Positions 15,312 through 23,576 of a DNA stretch of 34,386 nucleotides are shown here, in pieces. Under the pieces are notes generated by a model that made no database searches, was not told where the DNA came from, and saw nothing but the letters and a program-made list of their open reading frames with translations. Source of the DNA: Synechococcales cyanobacterium GL140_1_metabat_312 (lineage in GTDB: Bacteria > Cyanobacteriota > Cyanobacteriia > Leptolyngbyales > Leptolyngbyaceae); assembly GCA_025351345.1 (NCBI GenBank), contig JANXWB010000046.1, positions 1-34,386 on the forward strand, in the 5' to 3' direction. Both the position numbers and the translations under genes were made by a program. Position 1 is the first letter of the stretch, and each line of letters starts with the position of its first letter.

Positions 15312-16103
15312 ATGTCTGACGAACCTGGATCTAGCGAACAACTTGGCAAACCGCTTGGTCAAAACTTAAGCCAAAACTTAGGTCAAAAACTATATGAAGG
15401 GAAAGCAAAAATTCTCTACGCCACAGACAATCCTGATGTCTTGCTGACCTATTTCAAAGACGATGCCACAGCTTTTAATGGTCAAAAAAAGGATAGTATT
15501 CGCGGCAAAGGCGAAATCAATAATGCCATTTCAGCCCATTTGTTCAAGCTGATGGAATCTAAAAATATTCCAACCCATTTTGTTGAAATGCCATCCTCAA
15601 CCCAAATGTTGGTCAAATCAGTCAGTATTGTTCCATTAGAAGTCGTTGTCCGCAACATCGCCGCCGGAAGCTTGTGTAAACAAACAGGGCTAGAATTAGG
15701 CACCACTATTGAGCCGTCTTTGGTTGAGTTCTACTACAAAGATGATGCGCTGGGCGATCCGCTGTTGACGATCGATCGGATTCGGCTGATGAACATTGCT
15801 ACCGATGATGATGTGAATATATTGCGAACCATGGCGCTGAAAATCAACGATGTATTGAAAGAATTCTTCAATCAATGTGGAATTACCCTAGTTGATTTCA
15901 AATTAGAATTTGGACGCGATCGCAGTGGAAAAATCTTACTTGCGGATGAGATTAGTCCCGATACTTGTAGATTATGGATTCAAGGGGAACCTGATCCGAA
16001 AAAGCGCGTCCTTGATAAAGACCGTTTCCGTCAGGATATGGGAAATGTCGAAGAAGGGTATCAGCAAGTTTTAGAACGCGTGCTGAAATACTCATCTCTT
16101 TAG
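15312..16103 (+). CDS. purC: Phosphoribosylaminoimidazole-succinocarboxamide synthase (SAICAR synthetase)
   Basis: 263 residues. It joins CAIR and aspartate using ATP to give SAICAR, the eighth step of de novo purine synthesis, in the cytosol. The ATP-site start KLYEGKAKILY lies at 27-37 and the signatures VEVVVRNIAAGS-like (VPLEVVVRNIAAGS), LVDFKLEFGRD and LLADEISPDTCRLW follow in order. The C-terminus NVEEGYQQVLERV is typical. An N-terminal extension of about 25 residues (SDEPGSSEQLGKPLGQNLSQ) precedes the conserved core; it is repetitive (LGQNLSQNLGQ) and unusual. A start nearer the core is not available as ATG before residue 27, so the extension may be real. It stands alone, with no other purine genes next to it. 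Confidence 0.95.
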   Translation: MSDEPGSSEQLGKPLGQNLSQNLGQKLYEGKAKILYATDNPDVLLTYFKDDATAFNGQKKDSIRGKGEINNAISAHLFKLMESKNIPTHFVEMPSSTQMLVKSVSIVPLEVVVRNIAAGSLCKQTGLELGTTIEPSLVEFYYKDDALGDPLLTIDRIRLMNIATDDDVNILRTMALKINDVLKEFFNQCGITLVDFKLEFGRDRSGKILLADEISPDTCRLWIQGEPDPKKRVLDKDRFRQDMGNVEEGYQQVLERVLKYSSL

Positions 16104-16114
16104 TACTCATCCCT

Positions 16115-16149
16115 TTAACCTAGTATTGGTCTAACTAATGTTAGGTTAA
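16115..16149 (+). terminator. Inverted repeat after purC
   Basis: TTAACCTA (16115-16122) and TAGGTTAA (16142-16149) form a perfect 8-bp stem, but the loop is 19 bases and no T-run follows. It lies 12 bases past the purC stop. It may be a weak terminator or a binding site. Confidence 0.3.
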
Positions 16150-16278
16150 CTACAATTTGAGTCTGTTGATTTTCTGCCAGACTTTCGACTTATTCCCTTT
16201 CCTGATATTGTGAATCATCCAGTTACGTAATATCTTGTAGCCACGGTTACGGGTTTGGGTTGAACGGTCTGGTGGCAT
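16150..16278 (-). CDS. Possible 42-residue basic protein between purC and bamA
   Basis: A minus-strand frame runs from ATG at 16278 to the stop at 16150 and encodes a 42-residue, strongly basic peptide (MPPDRSTQTRNRGYKILRNW at its start, ending KVWQKINRLKL). It fills nearly all the gap between purC and bamA. Its codon choice is mixed and it has no strong ribosome site (GGTG nine bases before ATG). I do not recognise a family. It could be a small DNA- or RNA-binding protein, a relic, or chance; it would be divergent from bamA and convergent with purC. Confidence 0.3.
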   Translation of the reverse strand: MPPDRSTQTRNRGYKILRNWMIHNIRKGNKSKVWQKINRLKL

Positions 16279-16336
16279 AAAAGATGCACCAGATTTTAAT
16301 GGTTTGCTGTTGGTGTGTTTTAGGAGTGAATTGATC

Positions 16337-18724
16337 GTGCGTGATCGGCGTTTTTCTCAAGTTTGGTTAGTTCTGTTGGCCACCACTGCGGCGATCGCAG
16401 TCCCTGAAGTCCACCGCGCAGAGGCGTCCACCGAGTCTCAGAGGGGGACCAACGGCACCCAAATTCGACAGTCTTTCTTCTCGCCTGAATCCGAGTTGAT
16501 CAAATCTGTCCCATCTGTTTCTAAACCGATCGCACTGGTTGTCGATGGTCCAGCCGCAGCTTCCATTAAGGACGAACCACTAGTACCCCGATCGCCCGCT
16601 GAGTTGGCTCCCATAGCTGTCCAAGCTGCCATTGCTCAACCTGCGATCGCTACGCCCCCAATGGTTTTGGCACAATTTGACCAAGACACACCCAACCAAA
16701 TTAAAATCACGCCTGGAGGTCCCGTTACTCCTCCGACGACCCAACCGATCGAGACCCCAATCCAAGCCGCTCCAGGAGTTGTGCCCGCCCCCAGCCGCGC
16801 TCCAGAACTTCCCACCATCACGACTCCACCCGGTACCCCCACCCCTGGATCAGAAGCTCGTGTTTTAGTGGGTGAAGTACTCGTCACGGGAGCTGGCAAG
16901 CAAGAACTTGAAGATGAGGTTTACCGGGTTATTAAAACCCGACCCGGCCAAACGGCCACCCGAACTCAGCTTCAAGAAGACATCAATGCTATTTTTGCAA
17001 CAGGCTTCTTTGCCAACGTGCAAGCTGATCCCAAAGACACGCCCATCGGCGTCCGTGTGACTTTCCAAGTTCAACCTAATCCTATTTTGAAGGGTGTCCG
17101 CGTCGAGGGGAGTTCCCTGGTTCAACAAAATACCGTTGACGAGATCTTCAAGCCTCAATATGGCAACACTCTCAACTACCGTGATCTTCAACGCGGCGTG
17201 CAAGATTTGACCAAGCGCTATCAAGACCAGGGCTACGTGTTGGCTCAGGTGACTGACCTACCCAAGGTTGCAGATGATGGCGTCGTCACGTTGCAAGTTG
17301 CGGAAGGCAACATTGAGCAAGTTCGCGTTCGCTTCTTCGATAAAGAAGGCAAGGAACGGCTAAACAAAGAGGGCAAGCCCAGTGGCCGTACTCGTGATTT
17401 CATTGTGCTGCGGGAAATGGAAACCAAAGCAGGGAAAGTCTTTAACCGGAAAACGGCAGAGCGGGACTTGGGACGGTTATCGACCTTGGGACTGTTTGAA
17501 GATGTGAAGCTGTCGCTGGATCCGGGAGTAGATCCCCGTAATGCGATCGTAAACGTGAATGTCGTTGAACGGAATGCCGGATCCATTGCCGCTGGGGCTG
17601 GGGTAAGTTCAGCAAGTGGACTGTTTGGAACCATCAGTTACCAACAGCAGAATCTGGGCGGTAATAACCAAAAACTCGGTGCAGAAATTCAACTCGGCGA
17701 ACGGGAATTATTGTTTGATGCAAGCTTCTCCGATCCTTGGATTGCTGGCGATCCCTATCGCACTAGCTATACGGTCAACGGGTTCCGTCGTCGAAGTATC
17801 TCTCTAATTTATGATGGTGGACAGCAGGTTCAGGTCTCCACAGGCGGCACGAATTCCGAAGTTGCTCGAATTTTGCGAACTGGATTTGGGGTCAGTTTTG
17901 CCCGTCCATTGTCTAAGAATGTCTTTGAACGATCGCCTTGGACTAGCTCCCTCGGCGTCCAATACCAGAGCATCCGCATCCAAGACAGCAACGGATCTCT
18001 AATCAATCCCGCCGCCCCGCAGTTCCGTCGTGATCCGAACACTGGACTCTTCAACATCGCAACTGGCGCAACTGGCGCGGACCTCAGCACCAGCGGCACC
18101 AGTCGAGATGATTTGCTGACTGTTCAGCTTGGATTTGCCCGAGACCTGCGAAACGATGTTCTGCGTCCAACCAGTGGATCTCTGTTGCGCTTCAGCACTG
18201 AACAATCCGCTCCCATTGGCAGTGGTAGCATCTTCTTCAACCGTCTACGCGGCAGCTACAGCCAATACATTCCAACCCGTCTCCTGAGATTGTCTTCTGG
18301 CTGTCGTGCCAATGCCAAGGTGCCTGATTGCCCTCAGACCTTCGCATTCAACATCCAAGCGGGTACAGCTCTGGGAACTTTACCGCCCTATGAAGCATTC
18401 TCCCTGGGAGGAAGTAACTCTATCCGGGGTTATGAAGAAGGCGATGTGGGTGCAGGGAAAAGCTTCCTGCAAGGCACTCTAGAGTATCGTTTCCCGGTGT
18501 TCTCCGTGATTTCGGGTGCGCTCTTTGTCGATGCGGGTACGGATTTGGGGACGGGCACTTCTCTTAAAGGGAATCCTGCTGGATTGCGAGGTAAACCGGG
18601 CAGTGGTATTGGCTACGGACTCGGGGTTCGGATTCAATCGCCCCTTGGTCCAATTCGGATTGATTACGGATTTAGCGATCGGGGTCAGGGCCGATTCCAC
18701 TTCGGGATTGGTGAACGCTTCTAA
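16337..18724 (+). CDS. bamA: Omp85/BamA outer-membrane protein assembly factor
   Basis: About 795 residues. The N-terminal signal-like segment ([14 protein letters not shown], followed by HRAEA) is succeeded by a roughly 150-residue Pro/Thr-rich linker, a cyanobacterial Omp85 trait. Three POTRA repeats then cover about 175-425, for example [39 protein letters not shown] and [18 protein letters not shown]. The C-terminal 16-strand barrel has the conserved [17 protein letters not shown] loop and closes with a terminal Phe (GIGERF). It inserts barrel proteins into the outer membrane. The start is unclear: GTG at 16337 was chosen; TTG at 16331 lies four bases after AGGAG, while a TTG at 16304 has no site. 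Its stop overlaps the lpxC ATG by one base (TAATG), tying it to lipid A genes. Confidence 0.95.
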   Translation: MRDRRFSQVWLVLLATTAAIAVPEVHRAEASTESQRGTNGTQIRQSFFSPESELIKSVPSVSKPIALVVDGPAAASIKDEPLVPRSPAELAPIAVQAAIAQPAIATPPMVLAQFDQDTPNQIKITPGGPVTPPTTQPIETPIQAAPGVVPAPSRAPELPTITTPPGTPTPGSEARVLVGEVLVTGAGKQELEDEVYRVIKTRPGQTATRTQLQEDINAIFATGFFANVQADPKDTPIGVRVTFQVQPNPILKGVRVEGSSLVQQNTVDEIFKPQYGNTLNYRDLQRGVQDLTKRYQDQGYVLAQVTDLPKVADDGVVTLQVAEGNIEQVRVRFFDKEGKERLNKEGKPSGRTRDFIVLREMETKAGKVFNRKTAERDLGRLSTLGLFEDVKLSLDPGVDPRNAIVNVNVVERNAGSIAAGAGVSSASGLFGTISYQQQNLGGNNQKLGAEIQLGERELLFDASFSDPWIAGDPYRTSYTVNGFRRRSISLIYDGGQQVQVSTGGTNSEVARILRTGFGVSFARPLSKNVFERSPWTSSLGVQYQSIRIQDSNGSLINPAAPQFRRDPNTGLFNIATGATGADLSTSGTSRDDLLTVQLGFARDLRNDVLRPTSGSLLRFSTEQSAPIGSGSIFFNRLRGSYSQYIPTRLLRLSSGCRANAKVPDCPQTFAFNIQAGTALGTLPPYEAFSLGGSNSIRGYEEGDVGAGKSFLQGTLEYRFPVFSVISGALFVDAGTDLGTGTSLKGNPAGLRGKPGSGIGYGLGVRIQSPLGPIRIDYGFSDRGQGRFHFGIGERF

Positions 18725-19587
18725 TGGCGACGAGCATAGCCACAAACATAATGACTGCAAGGACGATCGTGCCCACAACCCTGAAAGCGGCGGTCACCTG
18801 TAAAGGAGTGGGGCTGCATTCTGGTGAAATTACCACCGTGAAGCTGCTGCCTGCGGCTATTCATTCGGGAATTCGCTTTGTTCGAGCGGATCTGCCCGAT
18901 CGGCCTGAAATTCCCGCCCAAGTGAACTTCGTCCAACAGACCATGCTCTCGACTGAACTTGTGACTCCAAACGGCAGTATTCGGACTGTGGAGCACCTTC
19001 TGGCCGGATTGTGGGGGGTCGGGGTTACGGACCTTATTATTGAGGTTAACGGTGGTGAAATGCCGTTGCTCGATGGATCGGCAATGGAATGGGTGAACGC
19101 TATTGAATCCGTGGGAACTCAAACCATTGGTCCCGATCGCGATCGTTCTAGTCTCCAAGAGCCGATTTGGATTCGTGAAGGCGATGTATTCGTTGCAGCA
19201 ATCCCATCGACTGAACTGCGGTTTAGTTATGGGATTGACTTTGATCTAAAAGCCATTGGAAACCAGTGGCACAGTTGGTCAGCGGCAATAGAACCATTTG
19301 CCAGCGCGATCGCCCCAGCTCGGACTTTCGGCCTCGCTCATCAAATCGAACAGCTCCAAGCTGCGGGTTTAATCAAAGGTGGAAGCTTAGACAATGCCCT
19401 AGTTTGCGGTCCGGATGGTTGGATAAATCCGCCTTTACGATTTGCAAATGAACCCGTTCGTCATAAAATTCTAGACTTAATCGGTGATTTGAGCTTGGTT
19501 GCCGATTTGCCCATAGCCCATTACTTGGCCTATAAGGCCAGCCATCGTCTCCATACCCAATTGGCCCAGCAACTGGTTGCGCTTTAA
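18724..19587 (+). CDS. lpxC: UDP-3-O-acyl-N-acetylglucosamine deacetylase LpxC
   Basis: 287 residues. LpxC is the committed, zinc-dependent step of lipid A synthesis, in the cytosol. The start of the domain [17 protein letters not shown] is diagnostic. Zinc ligands appear as His91 (TVEHLLAGL) and His247/Asp251 ([10 protein letters not shown]). The catalytic-site His274 follows in AYKASHRLH. The ATG at 18724 overlaps the bamA stop by one base, so translation is probably coupled; an ATG nine codons later (18751) would be nearer the normal N-terminus. It is followed by fabZ after 23 bases. Confidence 0.95.
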   Translation: MATSIATNIMTARTIVPTTLKAAVTCKGVGLHSGEITTVKLLPAAIHSGIRFVRADLPDRPEIPAQVNFVQQTMLSTELVTPNGSIRTVEHLLAGLWGVGVTDLIIEVNGGEMPLLDGSAMEWVNAIESVGTQTIGPDRDRSSLQEPIWIREGDVFVAAIPSTELRFSYGIDFDLKAIGNQWHSWSAAIEPFASAIAPARTFGLAHQIEQLQAAGLIKGGSLDNALVCGPDGWINPPLRFANEPVRHKILDLIGDLSLVADLPIAHYLAYKASHRLHTQLAQQLVAL

Positions 19588-19610
19588 ACTAATCACGCCC
19601 CAAAAAACCT

Positions 19611-20114
19611 ATGCCCACCACTCTAGATCCAACCATCAGTGAAGCCGTTCCCGATACTGCCCCCGATACCGCTCCAATCAAAACAACCTTCTCCGTTGAA
19701 GAAATTCATCAGATGTTGCCCCATCGATTTCCCTTTGCATTAGTCGATCGGATCATTGATTTCGTGCCTGGAAAACTGGCGGTGGGTCTGAAAAACGTCA
19801 CGATCAATGAACCTCAGTTTCAAGGTCATTTCCCAGGTCGGCCCATTATGCCAGGGGTTTTGATCGTGGAAGCCATGGCTCAAGTGGGCGGCGTGGTCCT
19901 GCGACAGATGCCCGATATCCCCGATGGACTGTTTATGTTTGCGGGAATTGACAACGTTAGATTTCGCCGTCCTGTGGTTCCTGGCGACCAACTCATTATG
20001 ACTGTGGAACTGATCTCTATTCGGGGTCGTCGTTTTGGAAAGATGAAGGGACGCGCTGAGGTCGAAGGTAAACTGGCCTGCGAGGGAGACTTAATGTTTG
20101 CCCTTGTGGAATAG
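19611..20114 (+). CDS. fabZ: 3-hydroxyacyl-ACP dehydratase FabZ
   Basis: 167 residues, hot-dog fold. It removes water from (3R)-hydroxyacyl-ACP in fatty-acid elongation, competing with LpxA for hydroxyacyl-ACP, which is a known reason for the two genes being neighbours. The catalytic pair is His73 in [12 protein letters not shown] and Glu87 in [20 protein letters not shown] precedes them at 36-48. A 25-residue N-terminal extension rich in Pro/Asp/Thr (with an [10 protein letters not shown] echo) is longer than in E. coli FabZ. It ends 231 bases before lpxA, and a hairpin lies in this gap. Confidence 0.95.
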   Translation: MPTTLDPTISEAVPDTAPDTAPIKTTFSVEEIHQMLPHRFPFALVDRIIDFVPGKLAVGLKNVTINEPQFQGHFPGRPIMPGVLIVEAMAQVGGVVLRQMPDIPDGLFMFAGIDNVRFRRPVVPGDQLIMTVELISIRGRRFGKMKGRAEVEGKLACEGDLMFALVE

Positions 20115-20115
20115 G

Positions 20116-20175
20116 ACAATTGGACCATAAGTTCATTCGATACATGTCGTAAAATAAACTCTGTGGTCTAATTGT
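20116..20175 (+). terminator. Long-range hairpin between fabZ and lpxA
   Basis: ACAATTGGACCA (20116-20127) pairs with TGGTCTAATTGT (20164-20175) over 12 positions with one G-T wobble, followed by TTT. The loop is 36 bases and begins directly after the fabZ stop. It may be a terminator or attenuator that separates bamA-lpxC-fabZ from lpxA-lpxB. The long loop weakens the case. The rest of the gap to lpxA (20176-20345) shows no gene. Confidence 0.4.
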
Positions 20176-20345
20176 TTTACTCAGCACCTCACACACACCG
20201 TTCATCTCCCAAAACCGCCTACGATCGTCAGCTTGTGTAAACAACAGTTTAGATTTTCAACCTGAAGGGGTTTTGATTTTGACTGATTTGGAACCGTGGC
20301 TCACTACTGATGTTTGTCAGGCAATCACACCCTGCGATAGGTTCT

Positions 20346-21152
20346 ATGGCAACCCTGATTCATCCGACTGCTGTCATTCATTCTGGCGCTGAACTTCATC
20401 CGACTGTCCAAGTTGGACCCTATGCGGTCATTGGTCCTAAGGTCAGAGTTGGCGCAGGTACCGTTATTGCACCCCATGTTGTCCTTGATGGAGATACTCA
20501 TATTGGTGAACGAAATCAGTTATTTCCGGGGGCAGCGATTGGCTTAGAGCCGCAAGATTTGAAATACGACGGATCGCTTGGTCCAGTTCGGATTGGCGAC
20601 GGTAACCAAATTCGTGAATACGTCACCATTCACCGTCCCACACGGGGCGACGAAATTACTCGAATTGGTAATAACAATTTGATTATGGGTTATACCCACA
20701 TCGGTCACAACTGCATTTTGGAAGATAACGTCATCATTGCCAACTCCGTAGCTCTCGCAGGACATGTCCACGTAGAATCCGGTGCCAGAATTAGCGGCGT
20801 TTTGGGGGTGCATCAATTTGTTCACATTGGTCGTTTGTCTATGGTCGGTGGCATGACCCGAATCGATCGGGATGTACCGCCGTTTACCATGATTGAAGGC
20901 AATCCATCGCGAGTTCGGGCCTTGAATTTGGTGGGGCTGAAACGGGCAGGCATTGGTGATTTGCAAGATGGGGAAGTGCTGCGATCGCTGAAGCACGCCT
21001 TTAGACTTCTGTATCGATCGGACTATACGTTTGCTGAATCTCTCGAAAAGCTCGAAACCTTGAATACCAATGATTATGTTGAACATTTAAGTAAATTTAT
21101 TCATCAGTCCCAGCTACCGGGTCGCCGGGGCTTGATTCCAGGTCGAGGATAA
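20346..21152 (+). CDS. lpxA: Acyl-ACP--UDP-N-acetylglucosamine O-acyltransferase LpxA
   Basis: 268 residues from the ATG at 20346, the normal length. First step of lipid A synthesis: it transfers hydroxyacyl from ACP to UDP-GlcNAc. The left-handed beta-helix of hexapeptide repeats (IHPTAVI, VQVGPYAVIG, VRIGDGNQI) carries the catalytic histidine as His121 in THIGHNC. GGMTRIDRDVPPFTMIEGNPSRVRALNLVGLKR is the characteristic late motif; a helical C-terminal domain follows. An ATG twelve codons earlier (20310) is in frame but adds residues not seen in the family. It ends seven bases before lpxB. Confidence 0.95.
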   Translation: MATLIHPTAVIHSGAELHPTVQVGPYAVIGPKVRVGAGTVIAPHVVLDGDTHIGERNQLFPGAAIGLEPQDLKYDGSLGPVRIGDGNQIREYVTIHRPTRGDEITRIGNNNLIMGYTHIGHNCILEDNVIIANSVALAGHVHVESGARISGVLGVHQFVHIGRLSMVGGMTRIDRDVPPFTMIEGNPSRVRALNLVGLKRAGIGDLQDGEVLRSLKHAFRLLYRSDYTFAESLEKLETLNTNDYVEHLSKFIHQSQLPGRRGLIPGRG

Positions 21153-21159
21153 GTTAGTT

Positions 21160-22392
21160 GTGAAGGGTGTTGTGAAAAAACGAATTTTTATTAGTACCGG
21201 AGAAGTTTCCGGTGATCTCCAGGGTTCAATGCTGGTAACGGCATTGCTTAAAAAAGCGAGGCTTGATGGGATTGACCTGGAGATTGTGGCGTTGGGCGGC
21301 GATCGAATGGAAGCGGCTGGGGCCAATCTTTTAGGGAATACTATTGCCCTAAGTTCCATTGGATTATTGGAGGCGGTGCCTTACATTCTACCGACGCTTA
21401 AAATGCAGCGCTATGCCAAGCAGCAACTTCGAGAACATCCTCCTGATCTGGTCATTTTGATTGATTACATTGGGGCCAATCTTGGCATGGGAAAATTTAT
21501 CCGATCGCAGTTTCCTAGGTGTCCCATTGTTTATTACATTGCGCCCCAGGAATGGGTGTGGTCGATGAATGACAAAAACACCAATCAGATTGTGGCTATT
21601 ACGGATCGGTTGCTTGCCATTTTTCCAGAAGAAGCACGATATTACAAAAATCAAGGTGCAAGTGTAACTTGGGTCGGCCATCCCTTGGTCGATCGGTTGG
21701 CATCCGCCCCCTCTCGTGAAGCAGCTCGCCAAACATTAGGCATTCTTCCCGAGGAAAAGGTAATTGTGCTTTCTCCGGCCTCCCGTAAACAAGAACTTAA
21801 GTTTTTAATGCCCGCTATCTTTGAGGCGGCTCAAAAGATTCAAGCTCAAGTCCCATCGGCTAAGTTTTATATTCCCTTAGCCCTCGATCGGTATCACAAT
21901 GAAATTGAAGCAGCTGTTGTAAATTATGGGTTGAATGCCAAATTAATTCCTAAAGAAAGTGGCCAAACTTTGATTGCAGCAGCAGATCTTGCGATTACGA
22001 AATCTGGCACCATTAATTTAGAAATGGCATTATTGAATGTGCCGCAAGTGGCTATCTATCGCATTAGTAAATTCACCGCTTGGGCGGGGCGCAATATTCT
22101 CAAGGTGAAAATTGTGTTTGCTTCACCCGTTAATTTAGTTCCGATGCGGTTAGTGGTTCCAGAATTATTACAAGAAGATGCTAACCCCGATCGGATTGCC
22201 CGAGAATCGCTGGCGCTGCTTTCTGGTCCCGCAAGAGACAAAATACTGGAAGAATATAAAGAAGTTCAGCGAGAACTGGGAGCTTTAGGGGCATGTGATC
22301 GGGCTGCAAGTGAGATTTTTGAACTGTTGAGTTATTCTTCTGAAGTTGCAGATCAAAATATTGCTCAGCCGATCGGCCTAAAATCGAAATAA
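21160..22392 (+). CDS. lpxB: Lipid-A-disaccharide synthase LpxB
   Basis: 410 residues. A GT19 enzyme that condenses UDP-2,3-diacylglucosamine with lipid X to give the disaccharide. IFISTGEVSGDLQGS at the N-terminus is the family's GE.SGD motif, followed by ALGGDRMEAAGANLL, IDYIGANLGMGKF, VYYIAPQEWVWSM and, in the donor half, ITKSGTINLEMAL. The start is GTG 21160, with GAGG eight bases ahead; a second in-frame GTG lies four codons on. It is seven bases downstream of lpxA, so they form a pair. LpxH/LpxI, which makes lipid X, is not here. Confidence 0.95.
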   Translation: MKGVVKKRIFISTGEVSGDLQGSMLVTALLKKARLDGIDLEIVALGGDRMEAAGANLLGNTIALSSIGLLEAVPYILPTLKMQRYAKQQLREHPPDLVILIDYIGANLGMGKFIRSQFPRCPIVYYIAPQEWVWSMNDKNTNQIVAITDRLLAIFPEEARYYKNQGASVTWVGHPLVDRLASAPSREAARQTLGILPEEKVIVLSPASRKQELKFLMPAIFEAAQKIQAQVPSAKFYIPLALDRYHNEIEAAVVNYGLNAKLIPKESGQTLIAAADLAITKSGTINLEMALLNVPQVAIYRISKFTAWAGRNILKVKIVFASPVNLVPMRLVVPELLQEDANPDRIARESLALLSGPARDKILEEYKEVQRELGALGACDRAASEIFELLSYSSEVADQNIAQPIGLKSK

Positions 22393-22939
22393 ATCATCCT
22401 AGTTTTACGTTACGAGAAATATTTTAGCTTGCTTATGGTGGTGACGAAATAGTGGGTACTCTAGAGTCCAATTAGTGCTAACAACAGCGTTGCGATCGCC
22501 CCCATGCTACTTGCCCTCGATTTCATCATCCTTTAAAGTTAATTGATGTTCAATTCGTATCAATAATTTTTCATTTTGAATTCGTTTGCTTACGTAATCA
22601 ACGCCGCAAGTGGTGCCCGGATCATCTGTAAGATTGCCGACTCGATCGATCGCGCCGAATCCTGATGAATTTCCCTTGATTGGCCAATGATTGACAGTGT
22701 TAGTATGGTCGTGGGGTTTTTTAGAAGAACGAGTTTAATCACCAATAATTATCGGTGTACTTAATCTCTGAAAAATACACTGATATATAGGTAATTAAAA
22801 ATTAGACAGTTAAGTCATACTCCAAATTATTAATTGATATTAGAAGGTCCGTTGAATTAAATTACAGGAAACAACTCAAATTCGAGCTTTTTCAGAATGG
22901 TACTGTAATAATTGTATTGGAAATATCGGTTAAGCTTCT
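22393..22939. other. 547-base spacer between lpxB and the cytochrome gene
   Basis: The right half (22735-22939) is AT-rich and carries no gene I can identify; it probably holds the cytochrome gene promoter. The left half contains the start-less minus-strand frame listed separately. A 22-codon minus-strand frame (22529-22461, MMKSRASSMGAIATLLLALI and on) encodes a hydrophobic segment and partly overlaps it. It matches no small photosystem or cytochrome b6f subunit that I know. Confidence 0.4.
22507..22734 (-). pseudogene. Start-less protein-like reading frame of about 75 codons
   Basis: A minus-strand frame is open from a stop at 22737 to the stop at 22507 with no ATG. Its residues look like real protein: HWPIKGNSSGFGAIDRVG, then LTDDPGTTCGVDYVSKR and a charged end LIRIEHQLTLKDDEIEGK. 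Random frames of this AT content usually contain stops sooner and lack this even mix of residues. I could not place it in a family. It could be the tail of a lost gene (5' end deleted), or a gene with an unusual start. Confidence 0.35.
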
Positions 22940-23518
22940 ATGAAAACGTTACCGCCACAATCGATCGTCATTAAACTATTGCACTGGGTGAATTTAGCCA
23001 GTGTGGTCATGATGTTGCTCAGTGGCTTACAAATTTACGATGCAAATCCCGTCTTTGGCGGACGATCGGGGATTCACATTCCTCCAGCATTATTGTTGGG
23101 TGGCTGGTTAGCGGGAGGACGAGATTGGCATTTTGCAGCCATGACCTTGTTCTCGCTTAATCTTTTGGCCTACGGGGTTTATATTCTACTCAGTCAGCGC
23201 TGGAAAATTCGATTTGTTAGTGGAAAAGATTTGCAAGCGATCGCCCAAAGCCAGAATCCAAAGCGCCTTGCTTATTCTTGGCATCGAATTGCTTATACTG
23301 CAATTATTCCAGTATTGCTAATTGCAATTTTAAGTGGCATTGGTATGTATAAATCAGCCCAATTTGATTGGATTGTTAAATTATTTGGCGACGATTGGCA
23401 GGCATTGCGAATTGCCCATTTTATGACGGTTCCGATCGTACTCCTATTCATTCCGATTCATGTTCTTTTAGCCTTGCGGGTCGGCAAACAAAAGTTGATC
23501 GAATCAATGTTTTGGTAA
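22940..23518 (+). CDS. Cytochrome b561-like/hydrogenase b-type membrane protein
   Basis: 192 residues, four hydrophobic spans: about 16-33, 66-83, 118-136 and 158-178. Histidines sit where di-haem four-helix cytochromes b need them: His15 (LLHWVNL), His64 (WHFAAM), His160 (AHFMTV) and His174 (IHVLLAL); His115 (WHRIAY) is also candidate. This pattern fits the Ni-hydr_CYTB/cytochrome b561 superfamily in the cytoplasmic or thylakoid membrane. In some cyanobacteria a related gene precedes a molybdopterin oxidoreductase; none follows here, since the next gene is a convergent kinase 58 bases away. Its electron partner is therefore unknown. Confidence 0.8.
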   Translation: MKTLPPQSIVIKLLHWVNLASVVMMLLSGLQIYDANPVFGGRSGIHIPPALLLGGWLAGGRDWHFAAMTLFSLNLLAYGVYILLSQRWKIRFVSGKDLQAIAQSQNPKRLAYSWHRIAYTAIIPVLLIAILSGIGMYKSAQFDWIVKLFGDDWQALRIAHFMTVPIVLLFIPIHVLLALRVGKQKLIESMFW

Positions 23519-23576
23519 AGCGAATAGTCTTGGTAATTTTAATAAACTATGCCCTTCAAGACTCCATAACCTTCAT

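Noticed and set aside
20017-20244. Minus-strand frame across the fabZ 3' end and spacer
   Set aside because: Its C-terminal half is antisense to fabZ and the rest has no recognisable protein character.
22461-22529. 22-codon hydrophobic minus-strand frame, considered as a small photosynthetic subunit
   Set aside because: It does not match PetN, PetL, PetM, PsbX or other small subunits I know, and the ribosome site is too close to the start codon.
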